Source: Colwellia sp. (GTDB taxonomy: Bacteria; Pseudomonadota; Gammaproteobacteria; Enterobacterales; Alteromonadaceae). Taken from it: a DNA stretch of 64,000 nt. The translations under genes were made by a program, and so were the position numbers. Location of the stretch: positions 1-64,000 of the forward strand of contig JABSOW010000001.1 of the NCBI GenBank assembly GCA_013215465.1, given 5' to 3'. This document shows, piece after piece, positions 18,080 to 27,124 of the stretch; the stretch's first letter is position 1; each line of letters begins with the position of its first letter. Below the pieces are notes generated by a model. That model was not told where the DNA came from and did no database searches. It saw only the letters and a list, made by a program, of their open reading frames with translations.

Positions 18080-18451
18080 ATGTTTACTAAATTATCTGAA
18101 CAATTTACTACTGCAATGAAGTCTTTCAGCAATACAGAAAAAGTTGAAACGGCAATGAAACCATTGAATAGCTTAGTAGAATTAAATACTAAAACGATTG
18201 AGCAATTAGTTAGCCAGCAAACAGATTTAATGACTTCTATTTTAAATGACAGTATTGCTCAAACTAAAGCATTATCATCACAAACTGATTTTACCGCAGC
18301 TGTTGAATCACAAAAAGTATTCACTGAAGCGCTTCAAGCAAAATTTTCTGCTTCAGCTAAAGAAGCTCAAGACGTTGTAACTAAAACTTCTGAAGAAGTA
18401 TCAAGCTTAGTTAAAGATTCTATGGCTGAATCGACTACGCTTGCTAAATAA
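18080..18451 (+). CDS. Phasin-family protein, copy 1
   Basis: The protein has 123 residues and starts MFTKLSEQFTTAMKSFSN at the ATG at 18080, preceded by AGGA; the longer frame from 18035 lacks a ribosome site. It is almost entirely amphipathic helix (LNSLVELNTKTIEQLVSQQT, then AKEAQDVVTKTSEEVSSLVK), as in phasins, which coat polyhydroxyalkanoate granules or act as small chaperone-like proteins. No polyhydroxyalkanoate synthase is in the window. A strong promoter and terminator frame it, so it is a well-expressed single gene. It is identical to copy 2 at 19723, giving two doses. Confidence 0.85.
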   Translation: MFTKLSEQFTTAMKSFSNTEKVETAMKPLNSLVELNTKTIEQLVSQQTDLMTSILNDSIAQTKALSSQTDFTAAVESQKVFTEALQAKFSASAKEAQDVVTKTSEEVSSLVKDSMAESTTLAK

Positions 18452-18486
18452 TTTATGACTAAAGCATAAGCCAACTTTGTGCTTAT

Positions 18487-18522
18487 CATAAAAAACCAGT
18501 ATCTCGATACTGGTTTTTTTTT
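18487..18522 (+). terminator. Rho-independent terminator of phasin copy 1
   Basis: Stem AAACCAGTATC / GATACTGGTTT with a two-base tip, then a run of T. Confidence 0.9.
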
Positions 18523-18596
18523 GCTGAAATAACATAAATTTTATTATGTTATTTTGATTTTTAGATACAAATGAAAACTCTAACAAAACAACCTAC

Positions 18597-18818
18597 TCAA
18601 AGCTCAACCGCCTTATTTTTAACTACCTGTGCGCGGTGATAACCTGCACCATCTAAAATAAGATGAATTGTTTTTTCCGATTTTTTATAGCGACTGACAT
18701 GAGTCGCGGCAATATTTTTTAAATCAACCGCGTCAACTAAGTTTAAACGAGTACGGCTACCTGTAGTTTCTATGGGCATATCATGATCCTCATTTTTGTA
18801 TAAATTAAGCATCTTCAT
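18597..18818 (-). pseudogene. IS630-family transposase fragment, copy 1
   Basis: The 73-codon frame reads IETTGSRTRLNLVDAVDL and then, after an apparent internal deletion, KTIHLILDGAGYHRAQVV, which is the conserved 'LILDGAGYH(R/K)S' block of IS630 transposases around the second catalytic Asp. Both ends of the transposase are missing. It lies between ggt and the phasin gene, and the same scrap is in copy 2, so its decay predates the duplication. Confidence 0.75.
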
Positions 18819-18839
18819 TGATCACGGGGATATGTGATA

Positions 18840-19539
18840 TTACTTTGCCAACACTAGCCCCTCTCTTCTAGGATCAGCGCCACCAACAAAGCCTGTTTCA
18901 GTCAATTCAATCGCGTGTAAACCACTATTTAAATCACGAATATGTACCGTATGCCCTTTGGCTTCTAATAGTGGTTGTAGCGCTTGAGCTGTTGTGCCCC
19001 GCTCTAACGTGGTGACATTGTTTCTATTGGTTATTTTCGGTAAATTAATCGCTTCTTGCGGGTTTAATTGCCAATCAAGCACGCCGATAATGGTTTGCGC
19101 TACATAATTAATAATACGACTACCACCCGGAGAGCCTACCAATAACTTCAACGATTTATCTTTATTAAAAATCATCATCGGCGCCATTGAACTTCTTGGA
19201 CGTTTATTTGCTTGTACACGGTTGGCTAGCAACAGCTCATTTTTCTTAGCAATAAAAGAAAAATCTGTCAGTTGATTATTTAAAATAAAGCCTTCAACCA
19301 TCAAGGCGGAGCCAAAGGCATTTTCGATACTACTGGTCATAGAAACAGCATTACCTTGGTCATCAACAATTGATAAATGCGTGGTAGAAGGTCGCTCAAT
19401 GGTATCACCGTCAGTTAATGCTACAGCTCCTACTGGCACACCTGCATAAGCTTTGTTCATATCTTTTTGAGGGTTAATCAATGCTGACCGCTTAGCTAAA
19501 TAATCTGGGGCTAATAACCCGGTAACAGGTATAGCAAGA
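18840..19539 (-). pseudogene. ggt: Truncated 3' part of gamma-glutamyltransferase gene
   Basis: The left duplicate carries only the C-terminal part of ggt, from about the codons for LAIPVTGLLAPDYLAKRSAL to the stop. It includes the catalytic Thr region (PSTTHLSIVD) and the whole small subunit. It has no signal peptide, no large-subunit start and no ribosome site, because the duplication junction at 19537-19539 replaces the upstream two-thirds. The residues it keeps are the same as in the complete gene at 20483, except Thr for Ala in the LAIPV(T/A)GLL segment. Confidence 0.9.
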
Positions 19540-19634
19540 CAGTTGTTATTGAGTTTTTTGTTATTTATTTCTATACAAAAAAAGGAAAAACACTCTGTGT
19601 ATATTTACTTTTGATGCGGTGCAGCAAAAAAGTG

Positions 19635-19663
19635 TTGACCGATACTATTTGGCTAGGTATACT
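19635..19663 (+). promoter_or_regulatory. Sigma-70 promoter of phasin copy 2
   Basis: Same TTGACC-17-TATACT arrangement as copy 1, duplicated intact. Confidence 0.8.
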
Positions 19664-19722
19664 CATTTCAAATCTTATTGCTGCACAGCAGCACAAAGCA
19701 AAACTCAACAGGAATATTAATT

Positions 19723-20094
19723 ATGTTTACTAAATTATCTGAACAATTTACTACTGCAATGAAGTCTTTCAGCAATACAGAAAAAGTTGAAACGGCAATG
19801 AAACCATTGAATAGCTTAGTAGAATTAAATACTAAAACGATTGAGCAATTAGTTAGCCAGCAAACAGATTTAATGACTTCTATTTTAAATGACAGTATTG
19901 CTCAAACTAAAGCATTATCATCACAAACTGATTTTACCGCAGCTGTTGAATCACAAAAAGTATTCACTGAAGCGCTTCAAGCAAAATTTTCTGCTTCAGC
20001 TAAAGAAGCTCAAGACGTTGTAACTAAAACTTCTGAAGAAGTATCAAGCTTAGTTAAAGATTCTATGGCTGAATCGACTACGCTTGCTAAATAA
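19723..20094 (+). CDS. Phasin-family protein, copy 2
   Basis: Identical in sequence to the protein from 18080 (123 residues, helical, phasin type), with the same promoter, ribosome site and terminator. Which copy is ancestral follows from the ggt context: this one still faces the complete ggt gene on the other strand, while the sequence to the left of copy 1 holds the original upstream flank. Both should be expressed. Confidence 0.85.
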   Translation: MFTKLSEQFTTAMKSFSNTEKVETAMKPLNSLVELNTKTIEQLVSQQTDLMTSILNDSIAQTKALSSQTDFTAAVESQKVFTEALQAKFSASAKEAQDVVTKTSEEVSSLVKDSMAESTTLAK

Positions 20095-20129
20095 TTTATG
20101 ACTAAAGCATAAGCCAACTTTGTGCTTAT

Positions 20130-20165
20130 CATAAAAAACCAGTATCTCGATACTGGTTTTTTTTT
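20130..20165 (+). terminator. Rho-independent terminator of phasin copy 2
   Basis: Same stem (AAACCAGTATC / GATACTGGTTT) and T-run as after copy 1. Confidence 0.9.
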
Positions 20166-20239
20166 GCTGAAATAACATAAATTTTATTATGTTATTTTGA
20201 TTTTTAGATACAAATGAAAACTCTAACAAAACAACCTAC

Positions 20240-20461
20240 TCAAAGCTCAACCGCCTTATTTTTAACTACCTGTGCGCGGTGATAACCTGCACCATCTAAA
20301 ATAAGATGAATTGTTTTTTCCGATTTTTTATAGCGACTGACATGAGTCGCGGCAATATTTTTTAAATCAACCGCGTCAACTAAGTTTAAACGAGTACGGC
20401 TACCTGTAGTTTCTATGGGCATATCATGATCCTCATTTTTGTATAAATTAAGCATCTTCAT
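20240..20461 (-). pseudogene. IS630-family transposase fragment, copy 2
   Basis: Identical to the scrap at 18597-18818: IETTGSRTRLNLV joined to KTIHLILDGAGYHRAQ, lacking both ends of the transposase. Confidence 0.75.
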
Positions 20462-20482
20462 TGATCACGGGGATATGTGATA

Positions 20483-22282
20483 TTACTTTGCCAACACTAG
20501 CCCCTCTCTTCTAGGATCAGCGCCACCAACAAAGCCTGTTTCAGTCAATTCAATCGCGTGTAAACCACTATTTAAATCACGAATATGTACCGTATGCCCT
20601 TTGGCTTCTAATAGTGGTTGTAGCGCTTGAGCTGTTGTGCCCCGCTCTAACGTGGTGACATTGTTTCTATTGGTTATTTTCGGTAAATTAATCGCTTCTT
20701 GCGGGTTTAATTGCCAATCAAGCACGCCGATAATGGTTTGCGCTACATAATTAATAATACGACTACCACCCGGAGAGCCTACCAATAACTTCAACGATTT
20801 ATCTTTATTAAAAATCATCATCGGCGCCATTGAACTTCTTGGACGTTTATTTGCTTGTACACGGTTGGCTAGCAACAGCTCATTTTTCTTAGCAATAAAA
20901 GAAAAATCTGTCAGTTGATTATTTAAAATAAAGCCTTCAACCATCAAGGCGGAGCCAAAGGCATTTTCGATACTACTGGTCATAGAAACAGCATTACCTT
21001 GGTCATCAACAATTGATAAATGCGTGGTAGAAGGTCGCTCAATGGTATCACCGTCAGTTAATGCTACAGCTCCTACTGGCACACCTGCATAAGCTTTGTT
21101 CATATCTTTTTGAGGATTAATCAATGCTGACCGCTTAGCTAAATAATCTGGGGCTAATAACCCGGCAACAGGGATAGCAAGATAATCGCCGTCAGCAATA
21201 TAACGATTTCTATCGGCAAATGCTAACCGTGAACTTTGCGTATACAAATGTATTGCTTGTGCGGAATTAACTGGATATTTAGCGAGCTTAAAACGTTCTA
21301 GTTGAGCAAGAATTTGAATAACGGCAATGCCACCTGAGCTAGGAGGCGCCATGCCACAAAGGGTAAATTCTCGATAAGGGCCACACACCGGCGATCTTTC
21401 TTTAGCTTGATAGGCAGCCATATCTTCCATGGATAATAATCCCGGGGAAATTGTTGAATTTTGCACAGTAGCCACTATTTTTTTTGCTAGCCAGCCTTGA
21501 TAAAAAACATCAACACCTTCCTTGGCAAGGCTTCGGTAAACGTTAGCAAGCTTTTTATTGACTAAAACATCGCCAGCTTTTACTGATTTTCCATTTGGGA
21601 AAAAATATTGATTAATTTCAGTGAGCTTATGGAGGCCCGGATTAAAGTTAGCAGTAAGTAGTTTTTCTAATCGCGGCGAAACTACAAAACCATTATCAGC
21701 TAAGGTAATTGCTTGGGTAAATAAAGTCGCCCAAGGAAGTTTACCGTATTGACTATGTGCCTTTTTGAAAGTAGCCATTACCCCTGGCACGCCAACAGAG
21801 CGACCACCAACCACGGCGTCAATCCATTTTAATGGTTTGCCCTGTTTATCTAAAAACAGCGCACTAGTTGCTGCGGCAGGCGCGGTTTCTCTACCATCAA
21901 AAGTGGTCATTTTTTTACGCTTATTATCCCAATGCAGCATAAAAGTACCGCCACCAATACCAGATGATTGCGGCTCTACCAGGGTTAACACTAATTGCAC
22001 GGCAATGGCTGCATCTACCGCGCTACCACCTTGCGCTAAAATATTAAAACCGGCTTGGCTAGCATATGGATTAGCGGCAACAATCATAAACTCTTTACCA
22101 TAGACTGCTTTTTTAGCCTGATAACCAGTAGCCGCTTCAGGCTCACGAATTTCACGTTTGATCTCATCCGTTTTTACCATAGCACTTGCCGATAAAGCCG
22201 TTGCTGACAATGAGCTAGCAAGTAATAACAAACTCGCGGTAGTTAAACGGGTAAAGCGATGAAAAAGATAATATTTAGGCAT
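20483..22282 (-). CDS. ggt: Gamma-glutamyltransferase
   Basis: This periplasmic enzyme cleaves glutathione and other gamma-glutamyl compounds after self-processing into two subunits. The 599-residue precursor has a signal peptide (about 1-32), the large-subunit core with YASQAGFNILAQGGSAVDAA and SSGIGGGTFML, and the processing/catalytic site at ERPSTTHLSIVDD, where the first Thr of TTH (about Thr419) becomes the small subunit's N-terminal nucleophile. GSPGGSRIINYV forms the glycine-rich oxyanion loop. The length fits the family. It is monocistronic, next to the convergent phasin gene. A 3' fragment of it is duplicated to the left. Confidence 0.95.
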   Translation of the reverse strand: MPKYYLFHRFTRLTTASLLLLASSLSATALSASAMVKTDEIKREIREPEAATGYQAKKAVYGKEFMIVAANPYASQAGFNILAQGGSAVDAAIAVQLVLTLVEPQSSGIGGGTFMLHWDNKRKKMTTFDGRETAPAAATSALFLDKQGKPLKWIDAVVGGRSVGVPGVMATFKKAHSQYGKLPWATLFTQAITLADNGFVVSPRLEKLLTANFNPGLHKLTEINQYFFPNGKSVKAGDVLVNKKLANVYRSLAKEGVDVFYQGWLAKKIVATVQNSTISPGLLSMEDMAAYQAKERSPVCGPYREFTLCGMAPPSSGGIAVIQILAQLERFKLAKYPVNSAQAIHLYTQSSRLAFADRNRYIADGDYLAIPVAGLLAPDYLAKRSALINPQKDMNKAYAGVPVGAVALTDGDTIERPSTTHLSIVDDQGNAVSMTSSIENAFGSALMVEGFILNNQLTDFSFIAKKNELLLANRVQANKRPRSSMAPMMIFNKDKSLKLLVGSPGGSRIINYVAQTIIGVLDWQLNPQEAINLPKITNRNNVTTLERGTTAQALQPLLEAKGHTVHIRDLNSGLHAIELTETGFVGGADPRREGLVLAK

Positions 22283-22311
22283 TGAAAAGAGTTTCCATTA
22301 AAGAATATGAC

Positions 22312-23049
22312 TTAATTTGTTGACGGTCTAAACGATAACTGAAATTGATTAAATTGTGCAAACTTATTTAATAAGTCTTGATACAGTCCACAATCAAAAT
22401 TTTGGCTTATATTGTTTAATGCTTTATCAGTTGATTGATTCTCAACTAGCACATTCTCACTTAATTGGTTTTTATCTAGCGGCCCCTCACTTAACTCATT
22501 TTCACTTAATTGATTGTCAAGTAAAGCAAGGGCAAAACAACATGCTTCAAGGCTTGATAAGGCATTTTTTTTAGCCACTTTACGAATTAAATATTGACCA
22601 CTATTGGCAAGCGTATCAGGCAAACAAACTTGTGTTAATGCCTGTAAGTTAGAAGACAACATAAACATACGATAGGCTTTCTTCCATGTACCATCGAGGA
22701 TGATCAGTAATTTTGGCTGTTGACGCTTTTTATCATGGCTAATATCAGTATTATCAAGCTCATTTTTAGTCCAGGTTAATACTTGCGCTTGCGCACTTGG
22801 ATAAAGTAGCAGTGTTTGATGGCTTGCGAGCAGAATATTAAGCTCACTATGTTGTGAAAAATTTTCACCAACTATCACTTGGCAATGACTTAATGAACGA
22901 CTTAATAAGGCAACAGTACCTTTACTTTGCTTCACTTCACTAGGGTGCTGCAATACTAAGACGGCTGTTGGATTATCAATGGTACAAATAAAATTGCAAA
23001 TGCAGGCAATTGTTGGCCGTTGACATTGCTGACATAAAATTCTGGACAT
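22312..23049 (-). CDS. tapT: DTW-domain tRNA-uridine aminocarboxypropyltransferase
   Basis: A member of the DTW family. TapT (YfiP) makes acp3U at position 47 of tRNA from SAM. Four cysteines (C-x2-C ... C-x-C) lie at residues 6-18 (CQQCQRPTIACIC), and the catalytic motif is DGTW at 119-122 within ILDGTWKKAYRMF, followed by L-x-x-L. At 245 residues it is near the family length. Residues about 183-207 hold an imperfect internal repeat (NQLSENELSEGPLDK, then NQLSENVLVENQ), a low-complexity insert not in the family core. It is encoded between ggt and the divergent rhombosortase gene. Confidence 0.85.
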   Translation of the reverse strand: MSRILCQQCQRPTIACICNFICTIDNPTAVLVLQHPSEVKQSKGTVALLSRSLSHCQVIVGENFSQHSELNILLASHQTLLLYPSAQAQVLTWTKNELDNTDISHDKKRQQPKLLIILDGTWKKAYRMFMLSSNLQALTQVCLPDTLANSGQYLIRKVAKKNALSSLEACCFALALLDNQLSENELSEGPLDKNQLSENVLVENQSTDKALNNISQNFDCGLYQDLLNKFAQFNQFQLSFRPSTN

Positions 23050-23151
23050 AAAAGAAAGGCACTAATGGGTTTAAATTTTATAAAGCATCATTGTATACTC
23101 AAGCCTTGATAACATCAGCCCTTAAAATATTTAATTAATAAAATAAACTAA

Positions 23152-23775
23152 ATGAAATTAACCCGCTTAGCGCTTTCTAAACAACATTCTCTACTTGTAG
23201 CCGTCATCGCATTATTATCGATAATCGCTTTTATTAGTGAATACTTTCTAGGTGAATTATTTACTCAAACCTTGGTATATCAACGGCAATTAATCACTGA
23301 AGGGGAAATTTGGCGCCTTATTTCTGGACATCTTCTACATACCAATGGTTATCATTTACTACTAAACCTAGCCGCCTTATTTATGTTGTGGGCATTACAT
23401 GGTCGTTTTTATAGCATAAAAAATTACAGCGCTTTATTTTTATTGTGTTCGTTATTCACCAGTGCCGGCATTTATTATTTTGAGCCAACCTTAATACAAT
23501 ATGTAGGCTTATCTGGCGTCTTACATGGTATTTTTGTTTTTGGCGCAATAATGGATATTAATGCGAAAGACAAAACTGGCTACTTATTGTTTTTAGGGGT
23601 TTGGCTTAAAATTGCTCATGAGCAATTCTATGGTGCGAGTGCTGAAGTGAGTAATTTAATAGAGGCAAGTGTCGCGGTTAATGCTCATTTATGGGGGGCG
23701 CTGGGTGGTTTGCTATTTTCTGTGATTTATCTTTATAGCATCCATATAAGATTACGCCATCCAAATAAAAGCTAA
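23152..23775 (+). CDS. rrtA: Rhombosortase (rhomboid-family protease RrtA)
   Basis: A 207-residue inner-membrane rhomboid protease with six predicted membrane segments. The catalytic Ser121 is in VGLSGVLHG and the catalytic His179 in NAHLWGALGG; an H-x-N-x-x-H-x-x-x-N block (HLLHTNGYHLLLNLAAL) is in the second segment. Rhombosortases cleave C-terminal GlyGly-CTERM tails of exported proteins in Vibrio, Shewanella and related marine bacteria. No protein with such a tail is encoded in the window; the M6 protease at 37793 has no GG-plus-membrane-anchor C-terminus. Confidence 0.85.
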   Translation: MKLTRLALSKQHSLLVAVIALLSIIAFISEYFLGELFTQTLVYQRQLITEGEIWRLISGHLLHTNGYHLLLNLAALFMLWALHGRFYSIKNYSALFLLCSLFTSAGIYYFEPTLIQYVGLSGVLHGIFVFGAIMDINAKDKTGYLLFLGVWLKIAHEQFYGASAEVSNLIEASVAVNAHLWGALGGLLFSVIYLYSIHIRLRHPNKS

Positions 23776-23801
23776 GTGGCAACCCTTTATGGCTGCCACT
23801 T
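23774..23801. terminator. Hairpin terminator after rrtA
   Basis: Stem AAGTGGCA / TGCCACTT with inner CC/GG pairing, starting at the rrtA stop codon; may serve both convergent genes. Confidence 0.75.
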
Positions 23802-23843
23802 ATTTAAGATAAAAAATAAAACACTTAGTTAAAGTGCCATTAG

Positions 23844-26315
23844 CTAAAGTGTATTTTCAAACAACTTAAATATACGTCGATATTCATTTAACCAAGAGCT
23901 AGGTTGAACAAAGCCATGTGGCTCTACCGGGTAAATAGCAGTTTCAAAATTTTGCTTTTCTAATTCAATTAAGCGCTGTACTAAACGTACGGTATCTTCA
24001 AAAAACACGTTATCATCAACCATAGGTGCATTAATTAACAAGGGTTTTTCTAACCCCTGGGCAAAGTAAATAGGCGAGCTACGTTCATAAGCAATGGCAT
24101 CGTCTTGTGGTGTATTTAAAATATTAGAGGTATAACCATGCTCATAATAGGCCCAGTCTGAGACTAAACGAATAGCAGAGCCTGAGGCAAATAAATCCGG
24201 CGCTGTGAACATTGACATTAACGTTAAAAAACCACCATAAGAGCCACCATAAGTACCTACACGTTGACGATCTACATTGGCATTTTCAACTAACCAATTT
24301 ACCCCATCACGCATGTCTTCCACTTCAACTTTGCCCATATGACGATAAATACTCGTACGCCAGTCTCGTCCGTAACCTGCTGAAGCACGGTAATCCATAT
24401 CAATAACAACATAACCTTGCTGTACTAACATAGAATGGAACATAAACTCACGAAAATACCCTGACCAACCAAGATGAGAATTTTGTAAATAACCCGCGCC
24501 ATGGGTAAACATTACCGCACGATTTTTATTTGCGATGTTGTCATAATTTTCTGGCAAATAAACACGTGAATAAATAGGCGTATCTTGGTTTGTTGAGGCA
24601 ATAGCGACAATGCTAGGCGCTACCCAAGGCAGTGTTAAAAACTGCTCAGATACCGTATAGGTAATTTGAGTTGCTTCGATATTATCGCTAAGCGTTTTCA
24701 CATATAACTCTGGCGGCATAGTTAAACTTGAATGTTCTATTAACAATCTAGTTTCATCCGGGCTTAGAGCATAGTTATTCATGCCCCCTAAATCAGTCAA
24801 TGACTTAAGACTTTTAGCTAAATCTACTTGATAAATTTCATAAATACCTGGGTGCTTTATATTTGCTTTAAAAATAAAACCTTGTTGATCTTCCATCAAG
24901 GTAACATCGCTAACTTCAAATTTACCAGACGTTAGCTGAGTTGCTTTGCTATTTAGCATTTTATGGTATAAATGAGAATAACCACTTTCTTCGGATAAAT
25001 AATATAAACCGCTATCCCCTACCCAGCCAAACTCATTAAAGCGCCAGTTAATCCACGCATCATCATGTAACTTATGTTGTGGTACTAGTAAGTTATGAGA
25101 AAAATCAATAGTCGTTAACCAACGGGTTTTGTTGTCCCAAGCCTCTAACATTAATGCGACTTGATTACCGTCAGCACTCCATTTTACCGGATTCGACATT
25201 TCCAATAAGTGAATGTTTCTAGCCTGTTTAGCTGAGATATACTTTTTACCCGCACGAGCGTAGTTTTCTTTTTTTACCGCCGCCAATACATCCGCGTCAA
25301 ACTCAGGTAATACCTCATAGCTTAATAATGATTTTTTTTGGCTCTTTAAATCAATAATAAAAAGTTCTTCTTTATATTGTTGATTATTTGCCACCCGCGC
25401 ACGTACTTTTTCAGCGGCAATCACGCCATTTTTTGTTATATAATTTGGCATGATATCGGCTTTATCACCACTTGATTTAGCCGAACTAATACTAACCAAT
25501 AACTTGTCACCTGCTGGCGATAAACTTGCGTGACTGACGCTATTGCCGCTACCAAAATAATACTTTGTTTCGGTAATGCTGGTATTGTTCGTCGTTAGCG
25601 CGGTTTTTTGCTGCTCTTTAAGTTTGGCGTTCCTGTGTTGCAGTGCAATGTAGTCAATTAACTTATGCTGCTCTTTTGCTAAATAACTTGACGGCGCTTC
25701 AACACCTTTGGGCTTTTCTGCCATTTGTAAATTTGCTAATTCAACTACTTGTCCTGTGGTTAAATTATGTGCATAAAATACATTTTCTACCTGATAAGCA
25801 ATATTGCCATTAGTTAAAAACATCGCATTCTTTTCATTTGCTGAAGTGAAAGTAACTTGTTGTACTATTTGGCTCACTACATCTTTAACAAATACATTGC
25901 CCATGTAGGTATAAACTTTATCAGATAAGTTGCTATTTAATTTAGCATTTTTATCATTAACAATATGGTGCTTAGATAAGTTAACTTTTTGATTATTTTT
26001 ATCTGAATTTAACACCTTAACGAACAAGTCTCTTAACGGTGTGCCTAGCTGTTTTTGTTTATAATAAACCGTATTGCTGTTATCGCCCCAGTACCATGAT
26101 TCAGGTGCTCGGCCAAACCAGTCAGGATCAGCCATAATTTGTTTTAAAGTGATGCTTTTATTATCACTACTAATAATTTCAGCCGTTGTGACTGGCGTTA
26201 AAACGGCAGCAGGAGTTGCAGAAACATTAGCCTTAACTTGCGATTGTTGTTGTTGTGTAGTAACACAAGCAGCCAAAGAAAGACTTAAGGTGGCGGCCAT
26301 TAATTTCAATTTCAT
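23844..26315 (-). CDS. S9 prolyl-oligopeptidase-family lipoprotein (DPP IV type)
   Basis: An 823-residue exported peptidase. The signal peptide ends in the lipobox LAAC (Cys17). The N-terminal two-thirds forms the beta-propeller of DPP IV-type enzymes (NPVKWSADGNQVALMLEAWD, WRFNEFGWVGDSGLYYLSEE), and the C-terminal alpha/beta hydrolase domain has GTYGGSYGGFLTL with nucleophile Ser near 692. The acid lies in APMVDDNV and the His in VEPHGF. DPP IV-type enzymes remove dipeptides from the N-termini of peptides, which fits peptide use by a marine heterotroph. It is transcribed alone. Confidence 0.9.
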   Translation of the reverse strand: MKLKLMAATLSLSLAACVTTQQQQSQVKANVSATPAAVLTPVTTAEIISSDNKSITLKQIMADPDWFGRAPESWYWGDNSNTVYYKQKQLGTPLRDLFVKVLNSDKNNQKVNLSKHHIVNDKNAKLNSNLSDKVYTYMGNVFVKDVVSQIVQQVTFTSANEKNAMFLTNGNIAYQVENVFYAHNLTTGQVVELANLQMAEKPKGVEAPSSYLAKEQHKLIDYIALQHRNAKLKEQQKTALTTNNTSITETKYYFGSGNSVSHASLSPAGDKLLVSISSAKSSGDKADIMPNYITKNGVIAAEKVRARVANNQQYKEELFIIDLKSQKKSLLSYEVLPEFDADVLAAVKKENYARAGKKYISAKQARNIHLLEMSNPVKWSADGNQVALMLEAWDNKTRWLTTIDFSHNLLVPQHKLHDDAWINWRFNEFGWVGDSGLYYLSEESGYSHLYHKMLNSKATQLTSGKFEVSDVTLMEDQQGFIFKANIKHPGIYEIYQVDLAKSLKSLTDLGGMNNYALSPDETRLLIEHSSLTMPPELYVKTLSDNIEATQITYTVSEQFLTLPWVAPSIVAIASTNQDTPIYSRVYLPENYDNIANKNRAVMFTHGAGYLQNSHLGWSGYFREFMFHSMLVQQGYVVIDMDYRASAGYGRDWRTSIYRHMGKVEVEDMRDGVNWLVENANVDRQRVGTYGGSYGGFLTLMSMFTAPDLFASGSAIRLVSDWAYYEHGYTSNILNTPQDDAIAYERSSPIYFAQGLEKPLLINAPMVDDNVFFEDTVRLVQRLIELEKQNFETAIYPVEPHGFVQPSSWLNEYRRIFKLFENTL

Positions 26316-26515
26316 AAATTTATTATCTCTTGGATTTATTAACTAATGATTGTGAATATATACCCGTTATAACAGTTCATCGATAAATAGAACAAACTAT
26401 TAGCGAAACAGGTTATTCGAATTTACGTTGAAAGTGTAAGGGAAAGCCGCCAGCTGTTGTTTTTTTTGCGAGTAATGATGATAAACTAAAAGAAAATTTT
26501 ACCTTACCCAAACCT

Positions 26516-27097
26516 ATGAATACTATTTCTGTAAACACGACTCAATCCTGTTTTTGTGGCTCAAATTTTGATTTTTCATGCTGTTGCCAACCTTATATTA
26601 ATAAAGAACTAGCCGTGCAAACAGCAGAGCAATTAATGCGTTCTCGCTTTAGTGCATACGCCATTGGCAATGCACAATATATTTATGATACTTATGCTAA
26701 AAGCAGCCAAGCTGAACAATCTGTTGAAGACATTGGTGACTGGAGTAAGTCTTGTGTGTGGATAGCGCTGGTAATTCACCCTTTGGCTAATAGCGTAAAT
26801 AATGCTACAGAGCAATTGGTCGAGTTTTCGGCCTTTTATATAACAAATAACACCTTATATGAACTTAGAGAAAAATCACGTTTTATCTTAGAGCACGGCA
26901 TAGAATGCGATATAGAAGAGAAAAAGGAATCGACCTTTAATACTCAGCTAAAGCAATGGCGTTATATTGACGGGGATATTATTGCACACAGTGAATTAGC
27001 AACTATAAAGCGCAATGAATTTTGCCCTTGTAATCTTTACCCAACAGCATGGCAATCAAAAAAGGGTAAGAAATTTAAACATTGCTGTGGGAAATAA
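26516..27097 (+). CDS. YchJ-family protein with two SEC-C motifs
   Basis: A 193-residue cytoplasmic protein of the YchJ/UPF0225 type. A first SEC-C zinc motif is at the N-terminus (CFCGSNFDFSCCCQPYI), a NTF2-like middle contains AEQLMRSRFSAYAIG, and a second SEC-C is at the C-terminus (FCPCNLYPTAWQSKKGKKF then KHCCGK). The order SEC-C, NTF2-like, SEC-C is the family hallmark. The family's biochemical role is not known to me; SEC-C motifs bind zinc and often mediate contacts with the translation or secretion machinery. It stands alone. Confidence 0.85.
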   Translation: MNTISVNTTQSCFCGSNFDFSCCCQPYINKELAVQTAEQLMRSRFSAYAIGNAQYIYDTYAKSSQAEQSVEDIGDWSKSCVWIALVIHPLANSVNNATEQLVEFSAFYITNNTLYELREKSRFILEHGIECDIEEKKESTFNTQLKQWRYIDGDIIAHSELATIKRNEFCPCNLYPTAWQSKKGKKFKHCCGK

Positions 27098-27124
27098 CGT
27101 GCTGAACTAGCTGAGCTAATTCAA

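Larger units (their letters stand above)
17897..19539. repeat. Tandem duplication, left copy (1,643 bp)
   Basis: Every base from about 17894 matches the sequence 1,643 bases downstream. The unit runs from 100 bases upstream of the phasin promoter, through the phasin gene, its terminator and an IS630 scrap, into the 3' part of ggt. Five substitutions were found by eye (17948, 17959, 19473, 19523, 19530), all close to the two ends; the middle looked identical. The junction shares only AGA (19537-19539). Confidence 0.95.
19540..21182. repeat. Tandem duplication, right copy (1,643 bp)
   Basis: Second unit of the duplication. Its right part lies inside the complete ggt gene, so this copy keeps the native ggt end, while its left edge is the new junction. 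The sites that differ from the left copy are 19591, 19602, 21116, 21166 and 21173. Confidence 0.95.

Noticed and set aside
17897..21182. CRISPR-like or transposon-mediated repeat
   Set aside because: The unit is a two-copy tandem duplication of coding sequence with 3-bp junction homology; no terminal inverted repeats or short regularly spaced repeats.
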